Source: Paenibacillus_Z sp042653205 (lineage in GTDB: Bacteria > Bacillota > Bacilli > Paenibacillales > Paenibacillaceae). From it: DNA of 64,000 nucleotides. Under the pieces are notes generated by a model, which searched no databases, was not told where the DNA came from, and was given only the letters and a program-made list of their open reading frames with translations. Positions 16,818 to 25,094 of this stretch are shown here, piece by piece; the stretch's first letter is position 1; every line of letters starts with the position of its first letter. Made by a program: the position numbers and the translations under genes. The stretch is taken from positions 248,001 through 312,000 of the forward strand of contig NZ_JBHSHY010000002.1 of assembly GCF_042653205.1 (NCBI RefSeq), written 5' to 3'.

Positions 16818-17785
16818 AACTACTGGACATTTACGCCAAGATGAAAGGCGACTTGGATACGATCGAGGGCCAGCTGGCGCGAAGCGTTACTTCGGAGCAC
16901 GCGCTGCTGACCGATACCTCCACCCATTTGCTTAAAGCCGGCGGGAAGCGCATTCGCCCCGTGTTCGTCCTGCTGTCCGGGAAGTTCGGCACGTACGAGC
17001 TGAGCGTGCTGGAGCGGGTGGCGGTACCGCTCGAACTGATCCACATGGCGTCGCTCGTGCACGACGACGTCATCGACAACGCCGAAACCCGGCGGGGCCA
17101 GCTGACGGTCAAGTCCAAATGGGACAACCGGATCGCGATGTATACCGGCGATTATTTATACGGCAAAGCCCTCGCCTTCATGACGGGGCTGGAAAACCCG
17201 CAGATCCACCAAATCCTGTCAAACGCCATGGTGCAGATGTGCATCGGGGAAATGGAGCAGATCCGCGACTTCTTTAATACGAAGCAGTCCGTCCGCAATT
17301 ACTTGCTCCGCATCCGCCGCAAGACAGCGATCCTGCTCGCGATCAGCTGCCAGCTTGGCGCGATCGCCGCGGGCGCGGACCGCAAAATCGCGAACGCCCT
17401 GTACCGGTTTGGCTACAACGTCGGCATGGCGTTCCAAATTCGCGACGACCTGCTCGACCTGCTCGGCACCGAGAAGCAGATCGGCAAACCGCCGGGCTCG
17501 GACATCCGGCAGGGCAACATCACACTGCCCGTGCTGCTCGCGCTGCGGGAGGCGAACGCCGAAGAACTGCAGGCGGAGATCGACCGCATTCAATCCACTA
17601 ACGGAGCAGGGGATACGAAGCGCGCGTTGAACATCATACGGAAGAGCGCCGGCATTGCGGTCGCCGACGAGCTGGCGGCGCGATACATTGCCAAGGCGAT
17701 CGGCGCGCTCGCCGGGCTGCCGAACATTCCGGCGAAGAAGAATTTGACCGATATCGCGCATTTCGTGGGAAAACGAAACTATTGA
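16814..17785 (+). CDS. hepT: Heptaprenyl diphosphate synthase component II
   Basis: A 323-residue trans-polyprenyl synthase with the first aspartate-rich motif LVHDDVIDNAETRRG, the second IRDDLLDLLG, GGKRIRPVFVLL for IPP binding and GDYLYGKAL. It is the catalytic subunit working with HepS (12848). ATGA overlap with mqnA shows translational coupling. The operon hepS-menG-mqnP-ubiX-mqnA-hepT therefore links ring and side-chain synthesis of menaquinone. Confidence 0.96.
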   Translation: MKLLDIYAKMKGDLDTIEGQLARSVTSEHALLTDTSTHLLKAGGKRIRPVFVLLSGKFGTYELSVLERVAVPLELIHMASLVHDDVIDNAETRRGQLTVKSKWDNRIAMYTGDYLYGKALAFMTGLENPQIHQILSNAMVQMCIGEMEQIRDFFNTKQSVRNYLLRIRRKTAILLAISCQLGAIAAGADRKIANALYRFGYNVGMAFQIRDDLLDLLGTEKQIGKPPGSDIRQGNITLPVLLALREANAEELQAEIDRIQSTNGAGDTKRALNIIRKSAGIAVADELAARYIAKAIGALAGLPNIPAKKNLTDIAHFVGKRNY

Positions 17786-17807
17786 ACGCGCCTGGGAGGG
17801 AACTCGA

Positions 17808-18251
17808 GTGGAAAGAACATTTCTGATGGTCAAGCCGGACGGCGTACAGCGCGGCTTAATCGGTGAAATCGTATCGCGCTTCGAACGTAAGGGACTTAAA
17901 CTGGTTGCCGCCAAATTCATGCGCATCACGCCGGAAATCGCCGAACGTCATTATGCCGAGCACGTCGGGAAGCCCTTCTATCCGCCGCTCGTCGCCTTCG
18001 TGACGTCGAGCCCCGTATTCGCGATGGTATGGCAGGGTGATAACGTCATCGGGCTGACGCGCGCCATGATCGGCAAGACGAACGCTTTGGAAGCGGCGCC
18101 CGGCACGATCCGTTCCGATTTCGCCGTACATACGAACTTCAACCTCATTCACGGCTCGGATTCGCCGGAGAGCGCCGAACGGGAGATTGGCATCTTTTTC
18201 GAGCCGCACGAGCTGCTAGATTACACGCAGACGATCGGGCAGTGGGTGTAG
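17808..18251 (+). CDS. ndk: Nucleoside diphosphate kinase
   Basis: At 147 residues this is the family size. MVKPDGVQRGLIGEIVSRFERKG, GPSD-region equivalents and the catalytic histidine in NLIHGSDSPESAEREIGIFF are present. It balances (d)NTP pools by phosphate transfer through a phosphohistidine. Start GTG 17808 after GGGAGGG. Its place between hepT and cheR matches B. subtilis. Confidence 0.97.
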   Translation: MERTFLMVKPDGVQRGLIGEIVSRFERKGLKLVAAKFMRITPEIAERHYAEHVGKPFYPPLVAFVTSSPVFAMVWQGDNVIGLTRAMIGKTNALEAAPGTIRSDFAVHTNFNLIHGSDSPESAEREIGIFFEPHELLDYTQTIGQWV

Positions 18252-18292
18252 TCCGGTCTGCCCGGTTTTTCTGTATCCGCGGGGGAACTACC

Positions 18293-19075
18293 TTGGAAGA
18301 CAAGGACTTTTCGCTCTTTATCGAACGCATTAAGGGGAAGACGGCGATCGATCTCTCGCTCTACAAGGAAGCGCAGATGAAGCGCCGGCTGACGACGCTC
18401 CGGCAAAAACATGGCTATGACTCGTTCGAAGCCTATTACCGCGAGCTGGAACGGGACGGCAAGCTGATGGATGAATTTCTGGACCGGATGACGATCAATG
18501 TATCCGAATTTTGGCGCAATCCCGGCCGCTGGGAGGCGATGGAGCGGAAGTTTCTTCCCGAGCTGCTGAAGCAGGGTGGGCCGCTGAAGATCTGGAGCGC
18601 CGCCTGCTCGACGGGAGAGGAACCGTATACGCTGTCGATGATCGCGCACGCGCTAGGTGCCCAGGACCGGGTCTCCATTCTCGCCACGGATCTGGACAGC
18701 GCCGTCCTGCAGAAAGCGGTACTTGGCGTCTATCCGGAACGGTCCGTCCGTGACGTGCCCAATGCGTACCGGACCGATTATTTCGTGCCGCATGGCAGCG
18801 GCGAAATCGCCGTCGCGGACAAGCTGAAGGCGATCGTCACGTTCAAGCGGCATAATCTGCTGAACGACCCGTTCGACGGCGGCTTCGACATCATCGTCTG
18901 CCGCAACGTCATGATTTATTTTACCGAGGACGCCAAGCACGGGCTGTACCGGAAGTTCTCGCGGGCGCTTAAGCCCGGCGGGCTGCTCTTCGTCGGCAGC
19001 ACGGAGCAGATCTTCACGCCGGGGCAGTACGAGCTCGAATCGGAGGAGACGTTCTTCTACCGGCGGCGATCGTAA
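18293..19075 (+). CDS. cheR: Chemoreceptor glutamate methyltransferase CheR
   Basis: Using the TTG at 18293 (GCGGGGGAA upstream) gives 260 residues, close to B. subtilis CheR (256). The N-terminal all-helical domain (DLSLYKEAQMKRRLTTL, DRMTINVSEFWRN) precedes a SAM methyltransferase domain with WSAACSTGEEPYTLSM and GGFDIIVCRNVMIYF. CheR methylates receptor glutamates in adaptation. No other chemotaxis gene is in the window; the isolated location after ndk is as in Bacillus. Confidence 0.95.
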   Translation: MEDKDFSLFIERIKGKTAIDLSLYKEAQMKRRLTTLRQKHGYDSFEAYYRELERDGKLMDEFLDRMTINVSEFWRNPGRWEAMERKFLPELLKQGGPLKIWSAACSTGEEPYTLSMIAHALGAQDRVSILATDLDSAVLQKAVLGVYPERSVRDVPNAYRTDYFVPHGSGEIAVADKLKAIVTFKRHNLLNDPFDGGFDIIVCRNVMIYFTEDAKHGLYRKFSRALKPGGLLFVGSTEQIFTPGQYELESEETFFYRRRS

Positions 19076-19158
19076 AGCGTTCGGACAGGTGGTATAGGAA
19101 TTTCCAGCCACACCAATACTATGCGTATCGCAACCCATTCGCATAGAGGAGGTGCAGC

Positions 19159-19326
19159 ATGGACAAACGCAAAGTGATTTTGGCGTACAAACGCGGGTTT
19201 ATCACCGTCCAGGAATGCGCCCAAATCCTTGGCATCGACACGGGGCAGATGAAAGGGCTCATGAACGACCCCGAATTGTCCGCCGATTCGCAAGCTTTGC
19301 AAGACAAACGATCCGTCAACGGATAA
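19159..19326 (+). CDS. Small 55-residue helix-turn-helix-like protein
   Basis: Translation from ATG 19159 gives 55 residues opening MDKRKVILAYKRGFITVQEC, followed by AQILGIDTGQMKGLM, which has the periodicity of a helix-turn-helix, and a polar tail. A near-perfect ribosome site AGAGGAGGTG (19145-19154) lies 5 bases before the ATG, and a strong terminator follows 10 bases after the stop, so it is probably a real gene. Family not recognised; DNA binding is a guess from the pattern. Confidence 0.65.
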   Translation: MDKRKVILAYKRGFITVQECAQILGIDTGQMKGLMNDPELSADSQALQDKRSVNG

Positions 19327-19336
19327 GCCGGAACCG

Positions 19337-19380
19337 GCCGCCCGAACGCCTCTCCACGAGGTGTTCCGGGCGGCTTTTTA
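19337..19380 (+). terminator. Rho-independent terminator after the 55-residue gene
   Basis: The GCCGCCCGAACGCC arm (19337-19350) pairs with GGTGTTCCGGGCGGC (19360-19374) with one bulge and one G-U, then TTTTTA. Confidence 0.88.
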
Positions 19381-19417
19381 CTTGATTCGGCGGCCTTTTG
19401 GCGCCCTTGCCGATTTC

Positions 19418-19446
19418 TTGTCAAACCGCGGAGGCTATACTATAAT
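19418..19446 (+). promoter_or_regulatory. Sigma-A promoter of the aro operon
   Basis: TTGTCA (19418-19423), 17-base spacer, TATAAT (19441-19446). A second -10-like TATACT overlaps at 19436-19441. The leader to aroC is about 70 bases and shows no T-box features. Confidence 0.85.
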
Positions 19447-19524
19447 GAGCAAAGATATTCGAGGGAGACCATGTAGTTCCGAAATCGGGCTTCGCGGCGT
19501 TCGGGATGAGAGAGGAGCTTTACG

Positions 19525-20694
19525 TTGAATTTACGCTATTTGACGGCAGGAGAGACGCACGGTCCGCAGCTGACGGCCATTATCGAGGGGATGCCGAGCA
19601 ATCTGCAGCTGGACTTCGAAGAATTGAATTTTCAGCTGCAGCGCAGGCAGAAGGGTCACGGCCGCGGGCGCCGGATGCAGATCGAGAAGGACGCGGCCAC
19701 CATCGTCGGCGGCGTGCGCCACGGCCGCACGACGGGGGCGCCGATCGCGCTGGTCGTCGAGAACAACGACTGGAAGCATTGGACGAGCGTCATGAACATC
19801 GAGCCGATCGAGGGCAGCGACGAGGAGAAGCGCCGCGTGCACCGGCCGCGTCCGGGCCATGCGGACTTGAACGGCGGCTTGAAATACAATTTGACGGATC
19901 TGCGCAATGTGCTGGAACGGTCCAGCGCGCGCGAAACGGCGGCGCGCGTCGCCGTCGGCGCGGTCGCCCGGCAGTTCCTGGCGGCTTTCGGCATCAAAGT
20001 CGGCGGCCAGGTCATCCGCATCGGCGAAATCGAAGCCCCGGCGAACGATCTGCCGCTGGACGAGCTGATCCGGCTGACGGAGGAATCGCCGGTCCGGGTC
20101 GTCGACAAGGATACGGAAGCGAAAATGACCGCGTACATCGATCAAATCAAAGCCGAAGGCGATTCCATCGGCGGCATCGTGGAGTGCATCGTGGAAGGCG
20201 TGCCGGTCGGACTCGGCAGCCACGTCCAGTACGACCGCAAGCTGGACGGCCGCATCGCGCAAGCCGTCGTGTCGATCAACGCGTTCAAAGGCTGCGAGAT
20301 CGGCATCGGCTTCGAAGCGGGCACGATCCGCGGGTCGCAGGTGCACGACGAGATCCTCTATGACGAGGAGCGCGGCTACCATCGCCGGACGAACCGGCTC
20401 GGCGGCTTCGAAGGCGGCATGACGAACGGCGAGCAGATCGTCGTCCGCGGCGTGATGAAGCCGATTCCGACGCTGTACAAGCCGCTGCAAAGCGTGGACA
20501 TCGACACGAAGGAGCCGTTCACGGCGCAGGTCGAACGTTCCGACAGCTGCGCGGTGCCCGCGGCGAGCGTCGTCATGGAGCACGTCGTGGCGTGGGAAGT
20601 GGCCAAGGCGTTCCTGGAGAAGTTCGGCGGCGATTCCATGGAAGAGATCCGCGCGAACTACGACAACTACCTGGCGCAAGTGAGGAATTACTAA
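19525..20694 (+). CDS. aroC: Chorismate synthase
   Basis: The 389-residue enzyme opens LRYLTAGETHGPQLTAIIEGMPS and has RRQKGHGRGRRMQIEKD, RPRPGHADLNGGLKY and RSSARETAARVAVGAVA, all FMN/EPSP-binding signatures. It makes chorismate from EPSP. The start is TTG at 19525 with AGAGGAG 8 bases before. First gene of the aromatic supraoperon (aroC-aroB-aroH-trpEDCFBA-hisC-tyrA), as in B. subtilis; it overlaps aroB by one base. Confidence 0.97.
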   Translation: MNLRYLTAGETHGPQLTAIIEGMPSNLQLDFEELNFQLQRRQKGHGRGRRMQIEKDAATIVGGVRHGRTTGAPIALVVENNDWKHWTSVMNIEPIEGSDEEKRRVHRPRPGHADLNGGLKYNLTDLRNVLERSSARETAARVAVGAVARQFLAAFGIKVGGQVIRIGEIEAPANDLPLDELIRLTEESPVRVVDKDTEAKMTAYIDQIKAEGDSIGGIVECIVEGVPVGLGSHVQYDRKLDGRIAQAVVSINAFKGCEIGIGFEAGTIRGSQVHDEILYDEERGYHRRTNRLGGFEGGMTNGEQIVVRGVMKPIPTLYKPLQSVDIDTKEPFTAQVERSDSCAVPAASVVMEHVVAWEVAKAFLEKFGGDSMEEIRANYDNYLAQVRNY

Positions 20695-21806
20695 TGGGCG
20701 GCGCGCGCAAGCTGACCGTCGATCTCGGTGAACGGTCCTATCCGATCTATATCGGCGAAGGATTGCTGGACGAAGCAGGCCTGCGGCTCGCCGACCACGG
20801 CATCAGCAAGAAGTCGCCGCTGCTGATCGTGACGGATACCCATGTCGCGGAGCGGCATTTGGGCCGCCTGGAAGCCGTGCTGCGTGCGAGCGGATTCACG
20901 GTCGCCTCCGCGGTCATCCCTTCCGGCGAAGCGTCGAAATCGCTGAGCCGCCTGGAGGAACTCGTCGGTACCGCGCTGGAGCAGGGGCTTGACCGCAAGT
21001 CCGCGGTCGTCGCGCTCGGCGGCGGCGTGGTCGGCGACTTGGCCGGCTTCGTAGCCGCATCCTACATGCGCGGCATCAAGTTCGTCCAAATCCCGACGAC
21101 GATTCTCGCGCATGACAGCAGCGTCGGAGGCAAAGTCGCCGTCAACCACCCGCTGGCCAAGAACATCATCGGCGCGTTCCACCAGCCGGAACTCGTGCTC
21201 TACGACTTGGACACGCTGCAGACGCTGCCGGTACGCGAGGTGAAGGCCGGCTTGTCCGAAGTCGTGAAGCACGGCTTGATCTGGGACTCCGAATTCGTCG
21301 CCTGGTGCGACGCCAACGCGGAGAAGCTGCTGGCGCTGGATCCGGAGGCGCTCGGGTACGCGCTCTATAAAGGGTGCAGTGTGAAGGCGGCGGTCGTGTC
21401 GCAGGACGAACGGGAGAACGACCTGCGTGCCATTCTCAACCTCGGCCATACAATCGGCCACGCGCTCGAGGCGGTGGCCGGCTACGTCGAGCTGCTGCAC
21501 GGCGAAGCGATTGCCATCGGCATGGTGGGGGCGGCCCGCTTGGCGGTCCGGCTCGGCGCGCCGGAAGACGTCTACCGCGTGACCAAGCGCGTGCTCGCGC
21601 GCGTCGGACTGCCCGTCCGGCTGCCGGCGCATCTGGACACGGATGCCATCATGAGCGCGATGATGCACGACAAGAAATTCCAGGAAGGCGCGATTACGTT
21701 CATCGTACCCGTCGCAGTCGGCAAGGTGGAAATCAATAAATCGGTATCGACCGCCCTCATTCGCGAGATCGTGGAAGAGCTGAAACAGGAGGCCGTCGAG
21801 GCATGA
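20694..21806 (+). CDS. aroB: 3-dehydroquinate synthase
   Basis: The 370-residue NAD- and Zn-dependent cyclase has the motifs ALGGGVVGDLAGFVAASYMRG, IQIPTT-type FVQIPTTILAHDSSVGGKVAVNHP, LSEVVKHGLIWD and the zinc histidines in NLGHTIGHALE and LLHGEAIAIGMVGA. It converts DAHP to 3-dehydroquinate. ATG 20694 shares a base with the aroC stop (TAATG); an earlier in-frame GTG is not needed. Confidence 0.97.
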   Translation: MGGARKLTVDLGERSYPIYIGEGLLDEAGLRLADHGISKKSPLLIVTDTHVAERHLGRLEAVLRASGFTVASAVIPSGEASKSLSRLEELVGTALEQGLDRKSAVVALGGGVVGDLAGFVAASYMRGIKFVQIPTTILAHDSSVGGKVAVNHPLAKNIIGAFHQPELVLYDLDTLQTLPVREVKAGLSEVVKHGLIWDSEFVAWCDANAEKLLALDPEALGYALYKGCSVKAAVVSQDERENDLRAILNLGHTIGHALEAVAGYVELLHGEAIAIGMVGAARLAVRLGAPEDVYRVTKRVLARVGLPVRLPAHLDTDAIMSAMMHDKKFQEGAITFIVPVAVGKVEINKSVSTALIREIVEELKQEAVEA

Positions 21807-22171
21807 GGGTAAGAGGAATACGCGGCGCCATTACGGTGAACGTCAACGAAGAACAGCCGATCCTGAAGGCGACGGCGGAATTATTGAACGGCATCGTGAA
21901 CGCCAACGCTATCGAGCCCGGCGAGATCGCGAGCGTGTTCGTCACGGTGACCGGCGACCTTGATGCGACGTTCCCAGCCCGGGCCATCCGCGCGATGGAC
22001 GGCTGGGAGCTCGTGCCGCTGATGTGCGCGCTGGAAGTGCCGGTGCAAGGAAGCTTGGAGAAATGCATCCGACTGATGGTGCTCGTCAATACGGAGAGGA
22101 CCCAGGAGCAGATCGAGCACGTCTATTTGGGCGGCGCGAAAGCGCTCCGTCCGGATTTGGCCAAAGCCTAA
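21803..22171 (+). CDS. aroH: Chorismate mutase, AroH type
   Basis: A 122-residue monofunctional mutase with RGIRGAITV at the start, FVTVTGDLDATFPARAIR and CIRLMVLVNT, matching the trimeric B. subtilis AroH class; the active-site Arg7 (MRVRGIR) and Arg90-equivalent (CIRLM) positions look conserved. It converts chorismate to prephenate toward TyrA. ATGA overlap with aroB. Confidence 0.95.
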   Translation: MRVRGIRGAITVNVNEEQPILKATAELLNGIVNANAIEPGEIASVFVTVTGDLDATFPARAIRAMDGWELVPLMCALEVPVQGSLEKCIRLMVLVNTERTQEQIEHVYLGGAKALRPDLAKA

Positions 22172-22210
22172 AATCGCCGATCGGGCCGCAACGGCGCGGA
22201 ATATTCGGGA

Positions 22211-22240
22211 TTGACGGGAGCAAGAGCGCTATTGTATAGT
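22211..22240 (+). promoter_or_regulatory. Sigma-A promoter of the trp operon
   Basis: TTGACG (22211-22216), 18-base spacer, TATAGT (22235-22240), placed just before the TRAP-binding array. Predicted start near 22247. Confidence 0.8.
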
Positions 22241-22263
22241 TAATACCAGATTAGCGAAGTACC

Positions 22264-22331
22264 GAGTAGAGCCGAGCAGCAGTACAGTGAGTTGAGATGA
22301 GTAGAGCCGAGATGAGCGTAGTATAGTTGAG
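22264..22331 (+). promoter_or_regulatory. TRAP-binding site in the trp leader: (G/T)AG triplets every 5 bases
   Basis: GAG or TAG triplets begin at 22264, 22269, 22274, then 22289, 22294, 22299, 22304, 22309, 22314, 22319, 22324 and 22329. All keep an exact 5-base register; only the slots at 22279 and 22284 fail (CAG triplets lie slightly out of register there). Twelve in-register triplets suit the 11-subunit TRAP ring encoded by mtrB at 11933. More out-of-register triplets occur at 22252, 22333 and 22345. Confidence 0.93.
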
Positions 22332-22427
22332 CGAGTGTTGAAGATAGCGTGCAGCAACGGTTTTTCGTGCCTGCGCTTATTTTCGCTATTTCGTTCACCC
22401 TCATTTTACCATCTTCCAACACACGCG

Positions 22428-22456
22428 AACTCCTGCGAAAGCAGGAGTTTTTTTAT
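22428..22456 (+). terminator. Attenuator terminator in the trp leader
   Basis: AACTCCTGC (22428-22436), GAAA loop, GCAGGAGTT (22441-22449), then T run. A competing helix can form between 22331-22343 (overlapping the last TRAP triplets) and 22413-22426, about 12 pairs with one mismatch and one bulge. Its 3' arm ends next to, not inside, the terminator stem. trpE starts 28 bases further on. Confidence 0.9.
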
Positions 22457-22483
22457 TTTTCGAGCGAAAAGGGGAGACGGGAC

Positions 22484-24034
22484 ATGAACCACGAGCTGCA
22501 AAACGTCATCCGGCAGGCCGGGACGTACAACCTCATTCCGATCGTGCGGCATGTGATGGCGGACACGGAGACGCCGATTCGGATCTTTCAGCATTTCTAC
22601 CGCGAGAACCGCGCGTTTCTGCTGGAAAGCGTGGAGGGCGGCGTCAAGTGGGCCCGTTACTCGTTCATCGGCACGAACCCGTTCATGTTCATCCGTGGGA
22701 AGAACGGCGAGATGGTCATCGAGCGAGACGGCGAAACGACGGTGCTTCGCGAGAAGCCGATCGAGCTGCTGAAGGCGCATTTGCGCGCGTACCGCAGCCC
22801 GGCCGTCGCGGACCTGCCGCCGTTCACGGGAGGGGCGATCGGATTTTTCGGCTATGACCTGCTGCAATATTACGAGAAGCTGCCGGCCCACCGGATCGAC
22901 GATTTGCAGATGAACGACTTGCAGTTCATGTTCTGCGACCAAGTCATCGTGTTCGATCACTTCAAGCAGCAAGTGCAGGTGATCGGCAACGTGCACGTTC
23001 CGGAAGGCGCGACGGACGCGGACATCGAAGCCCGTTACACGGAGACGGTCCGCCGGATCGAAGCGGCGATCGAGCGGCTGCAGCAGCCGACCCCGACGAC
23101 GCTGATGACGGGCGGCGCGATTCCCGCCGATCCGGAGCTCGGCGAGATTTCGTCCAATGTGACGAAGGAGCAGTTCCTGGCCAACGTCGAGAAATCGAAG
23201 GCATACATCCGCGCCGGCGACATTTTCCAAGTGGTGCTGTCGCAGCGGTTCAGCATCGAGACGGAGGTCGATCCGCTGCACGTCTACCGTGTCCTGCGGA
23301 CGATGAACCCGTCGCCGTACATGTATTACCTGAAGATGGACGACGAAGTTATCGTCGGCACGTCGCCGGAAGCGCTCGTGAAGGTCGACGGCGAACGCGT
23401 CGAGACGCGGCCCATCGCCGGCACGCGGCCGCGCGGGAAGACGCCGGAGCAGGACTTGGCGCTCGAGAAGGAGCTGCTGGCCGACGAGAAGGAGCGCGCG
23501 GAGCACCTCATGCTGGTCGATCTCGGCCGCAACGACATCGGCCGCGTTTCCGAATTCGGCTCCGTCCGCTGCGATGCTTACATGGAAATCGAGCGCTACT
23601 CCCATGTCATGCACATCGTTTCCAACGTATCAGGCAAATTAAGAGAGGACCGCGATTTTTTCGACGCGTTCGTCTCGTGCCTGCCGGCCGGCACCGTATC
23701 GGGCGCGCCGAAGCTTCGGGCGATGGAAATCATCGCCGAGCTCGAGAACGAAGCGCGCGGCGCCTACGCGGGCGCGATCGGCTACCTCGGCTTCGGCGGC
23801 AACCTGAACACGTGCATTACGATCCGCACGATGATCTTCAAGAACGGCAAGGCGTACGTGCAGTCGGGCGCCGGCATCGTCTGGGATTCCGTCCCGGAAA
23901 ACGAGTACACTGAAACGGTCAACAAAGCGATGGCGCTGCTGAAAGCCGTCCGCGTGGCGGAAGCGGCCTTCCCGCAGCCCGAGCGCCCAGCGAACATGAT
24001 CAACATGGACTATTACGCGAACGCGAAAGGATGA
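22484..24034 (+). CDS. trpE: Anthranilate synthase component I
   Basis: The 516-residue chorismate-utilising enzyme has the N-terminal regulatory segment (LLESVEGGVKWARYSFIG), and catalytic motifs YMYYLKMDDEVIVGTSPEALVKV, RPIAGTRPRGKT and GTVSGAPKLRAMEIIAELE. It makes anthranilate with a glutamine amidotransferase (TrpG) that is not in this operon, as in Bacillus. ATG 22484 follows AAAAGGGGAGA; an in-frame ATG-free extension upstream would run through the attenuator and is rejected. Confidence 0.97.
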   Translation: MNHELQNVIRQAGTYNLIPIVRHVMADTETPIRIFQHFYRENRAFLLESVEGGVKWARYSFIGTNPFMFIRGKNGEMVIERDGETTVLREKPIELLKAHLRAYRSPAVADLPPFTGGAIGFFGYDLLQYYEKLPAHRIDDLQMNDLQFMFCDQVIVFDHFKQQVQVIGNVHVPEGATDADIEARYTETVRRIEAAIERLQQPTPTTLMTGGAIPADPELGEISSNVTKEQFLANVEKSKAYIRAGDIFQVVLSQRFSIETEVDPLHVYRVLRTMNPSPYMYYLKMDDEVIVGTSPEALVKVDGERVETRPIAGTRPRGKTPEQDLALEKELLADEKERAEHLMLVDLGRNDIGRVSEFGSVRCDAYMEIERYSHVMHIVSNVSGKLREDRDFFDAFVSCLPAGTVSGAPKLRAMEIIAELENEARGAYAGAIGYLGFGGNLNTCITIRTMIFKNGKAYVQSGAGIVWDSVPENEYTETVNKAMALLKAVRVAEAAFPQPERPANMINMDYYANAKG

Positions 24035-24041
24035 GCGGACG

Positions 24042-25094
24042 ATGACGGTGACAAACGAAATCATGACGATGCAGCGCGCGCTGAACCAGCTGATCGGCGG
24101 CGCCGACCTGTCCCGCGAAGAGGCGCGCGGTGTAATGGACCTGATCATGAGCGGCGAGGCGACCGGCGCGCAAATCGGCGCAGTCGCGACGGCGCTTCGC
24201 CTCAAAGGCGAGACGCGCGACGAAATTACCGGCTTCGCGGAGGCGATGCGCGCGCATTCCCGCCACGTGGCGACGGAACGAAACGGCTTGCTCGACACAT
24301 GCGGAACGGGCGGCAGCGGCATTCATAAATTCAACATTTCCACGGCTTCCGCGATCATCGCGGCAGCGGCCGGCGTACGGGTCGCGAAGCACGGCAACCG
24401 GGCGATGTCCGGCAAATCCGGCAGCGCGGACACGCTCGAGGCGCTCGGCGTCAACATCGCGCTGACTGAGGAGCAGGCCGCCCGCTGCCTCGACGCGATC
24501 GGCATCTGCTTCATGTTCGCCCAGCTGTACCATCCGTCCCTGAAGCACGCGGCGGCGCCCCGCCGGGAGCTGGGCTTCCGGACGATCTTCAATATGCTGG
24601 GCCCGTTGACGAATCCCGCCGGCGCGGACCGGCAGCTGCTCGGCATCTACGACCGGTCCAAGACGGCAACGATCGCGTCGGTGCTCGGCGATCTCGGCCA
24701 GAAGCGCGCGATGGTCGTCAGCAGCTACGACGGCCTCGATGAGATCAGTGTGTCGTCGGCGACGCAAGTGTCGGAGCTGAGGAGCGGCGCCGTGCGGACG
24801 TACACGCTGACGCCGGAGGAGCTCGGGCTGCGCACGCACGCGCTGTCCGACATCATCGGCGGGGACGCGATCGAGAATGCCCGCATCATCCGCTCGATCT
24901 TCGACCGCGAAGAATACGGCGCTTACCGCGACATCGTGCTCGCGAATGCCGGCGCCTGTATCTTCGTCGGCGGCGGGGCGGATTCGCTTCGCGAAGGCGT
25001 CGAAGCGGCGAAGAAAGTGATCGATTCCGGCGGCGCGGCGGCGAAGCTGCGCCAATTGATTGAAACGACAGGAGCGATGAGCGATGTTTCTTGA
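24042..25094 (+). CDS. trpD: Anthranilate phosphoribosyltransferase
   Basis: The 350-residue enzyme has LDTCGTGGSGIHKFNISTASAIIAAAAGVRVAKHGNRAMSGKSGSADTLEALG, the PRPP/Mg motif, and RRELGFRTIFNMLGPLTNPAGA. It transfers phosphoribose to anthranilate. Start 24042 lies 7 bases after the trpE stop; ATG 24060 is an alternative. It overlaps trpC by 11 bases. Confidence 0.97.
   Translation: MTVTNEIMTMQRALNQLIGGADLSREEARGVMDLIMSGEATGAQIGAVATALRLKGETRDEITGFAEAMRAHSRHVATERNGLLDTCGTGGSGIHKFNISTASAIIAAAAGVRVAKHGNRAMSGKSGSADTLEALGVNIALTEEQAARCLDAIGICFMFAQLYHPSLKHAAAPRRELGFRTIFNMLGPLTNPAGADRQLLGIYDRSKTATIASVLGDLGQKRAMVVSSYDGLDEISVSSATQVSELRSGAVRTYTLTPEELGLRTHALSDIIGGDAIENARIIRSIFDREEYGAYRDIVLANAGACIFVGGGADSLREGVEAAKKVIDSGGAAAKLRQLIETTGAMSDVS

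Noticed and set aside
22349..22483. Longer trpE reading from 22349
   Set aside because: It would translate the attenuator; the ATG at 22484 has the ribosome site and the family N-terminus.
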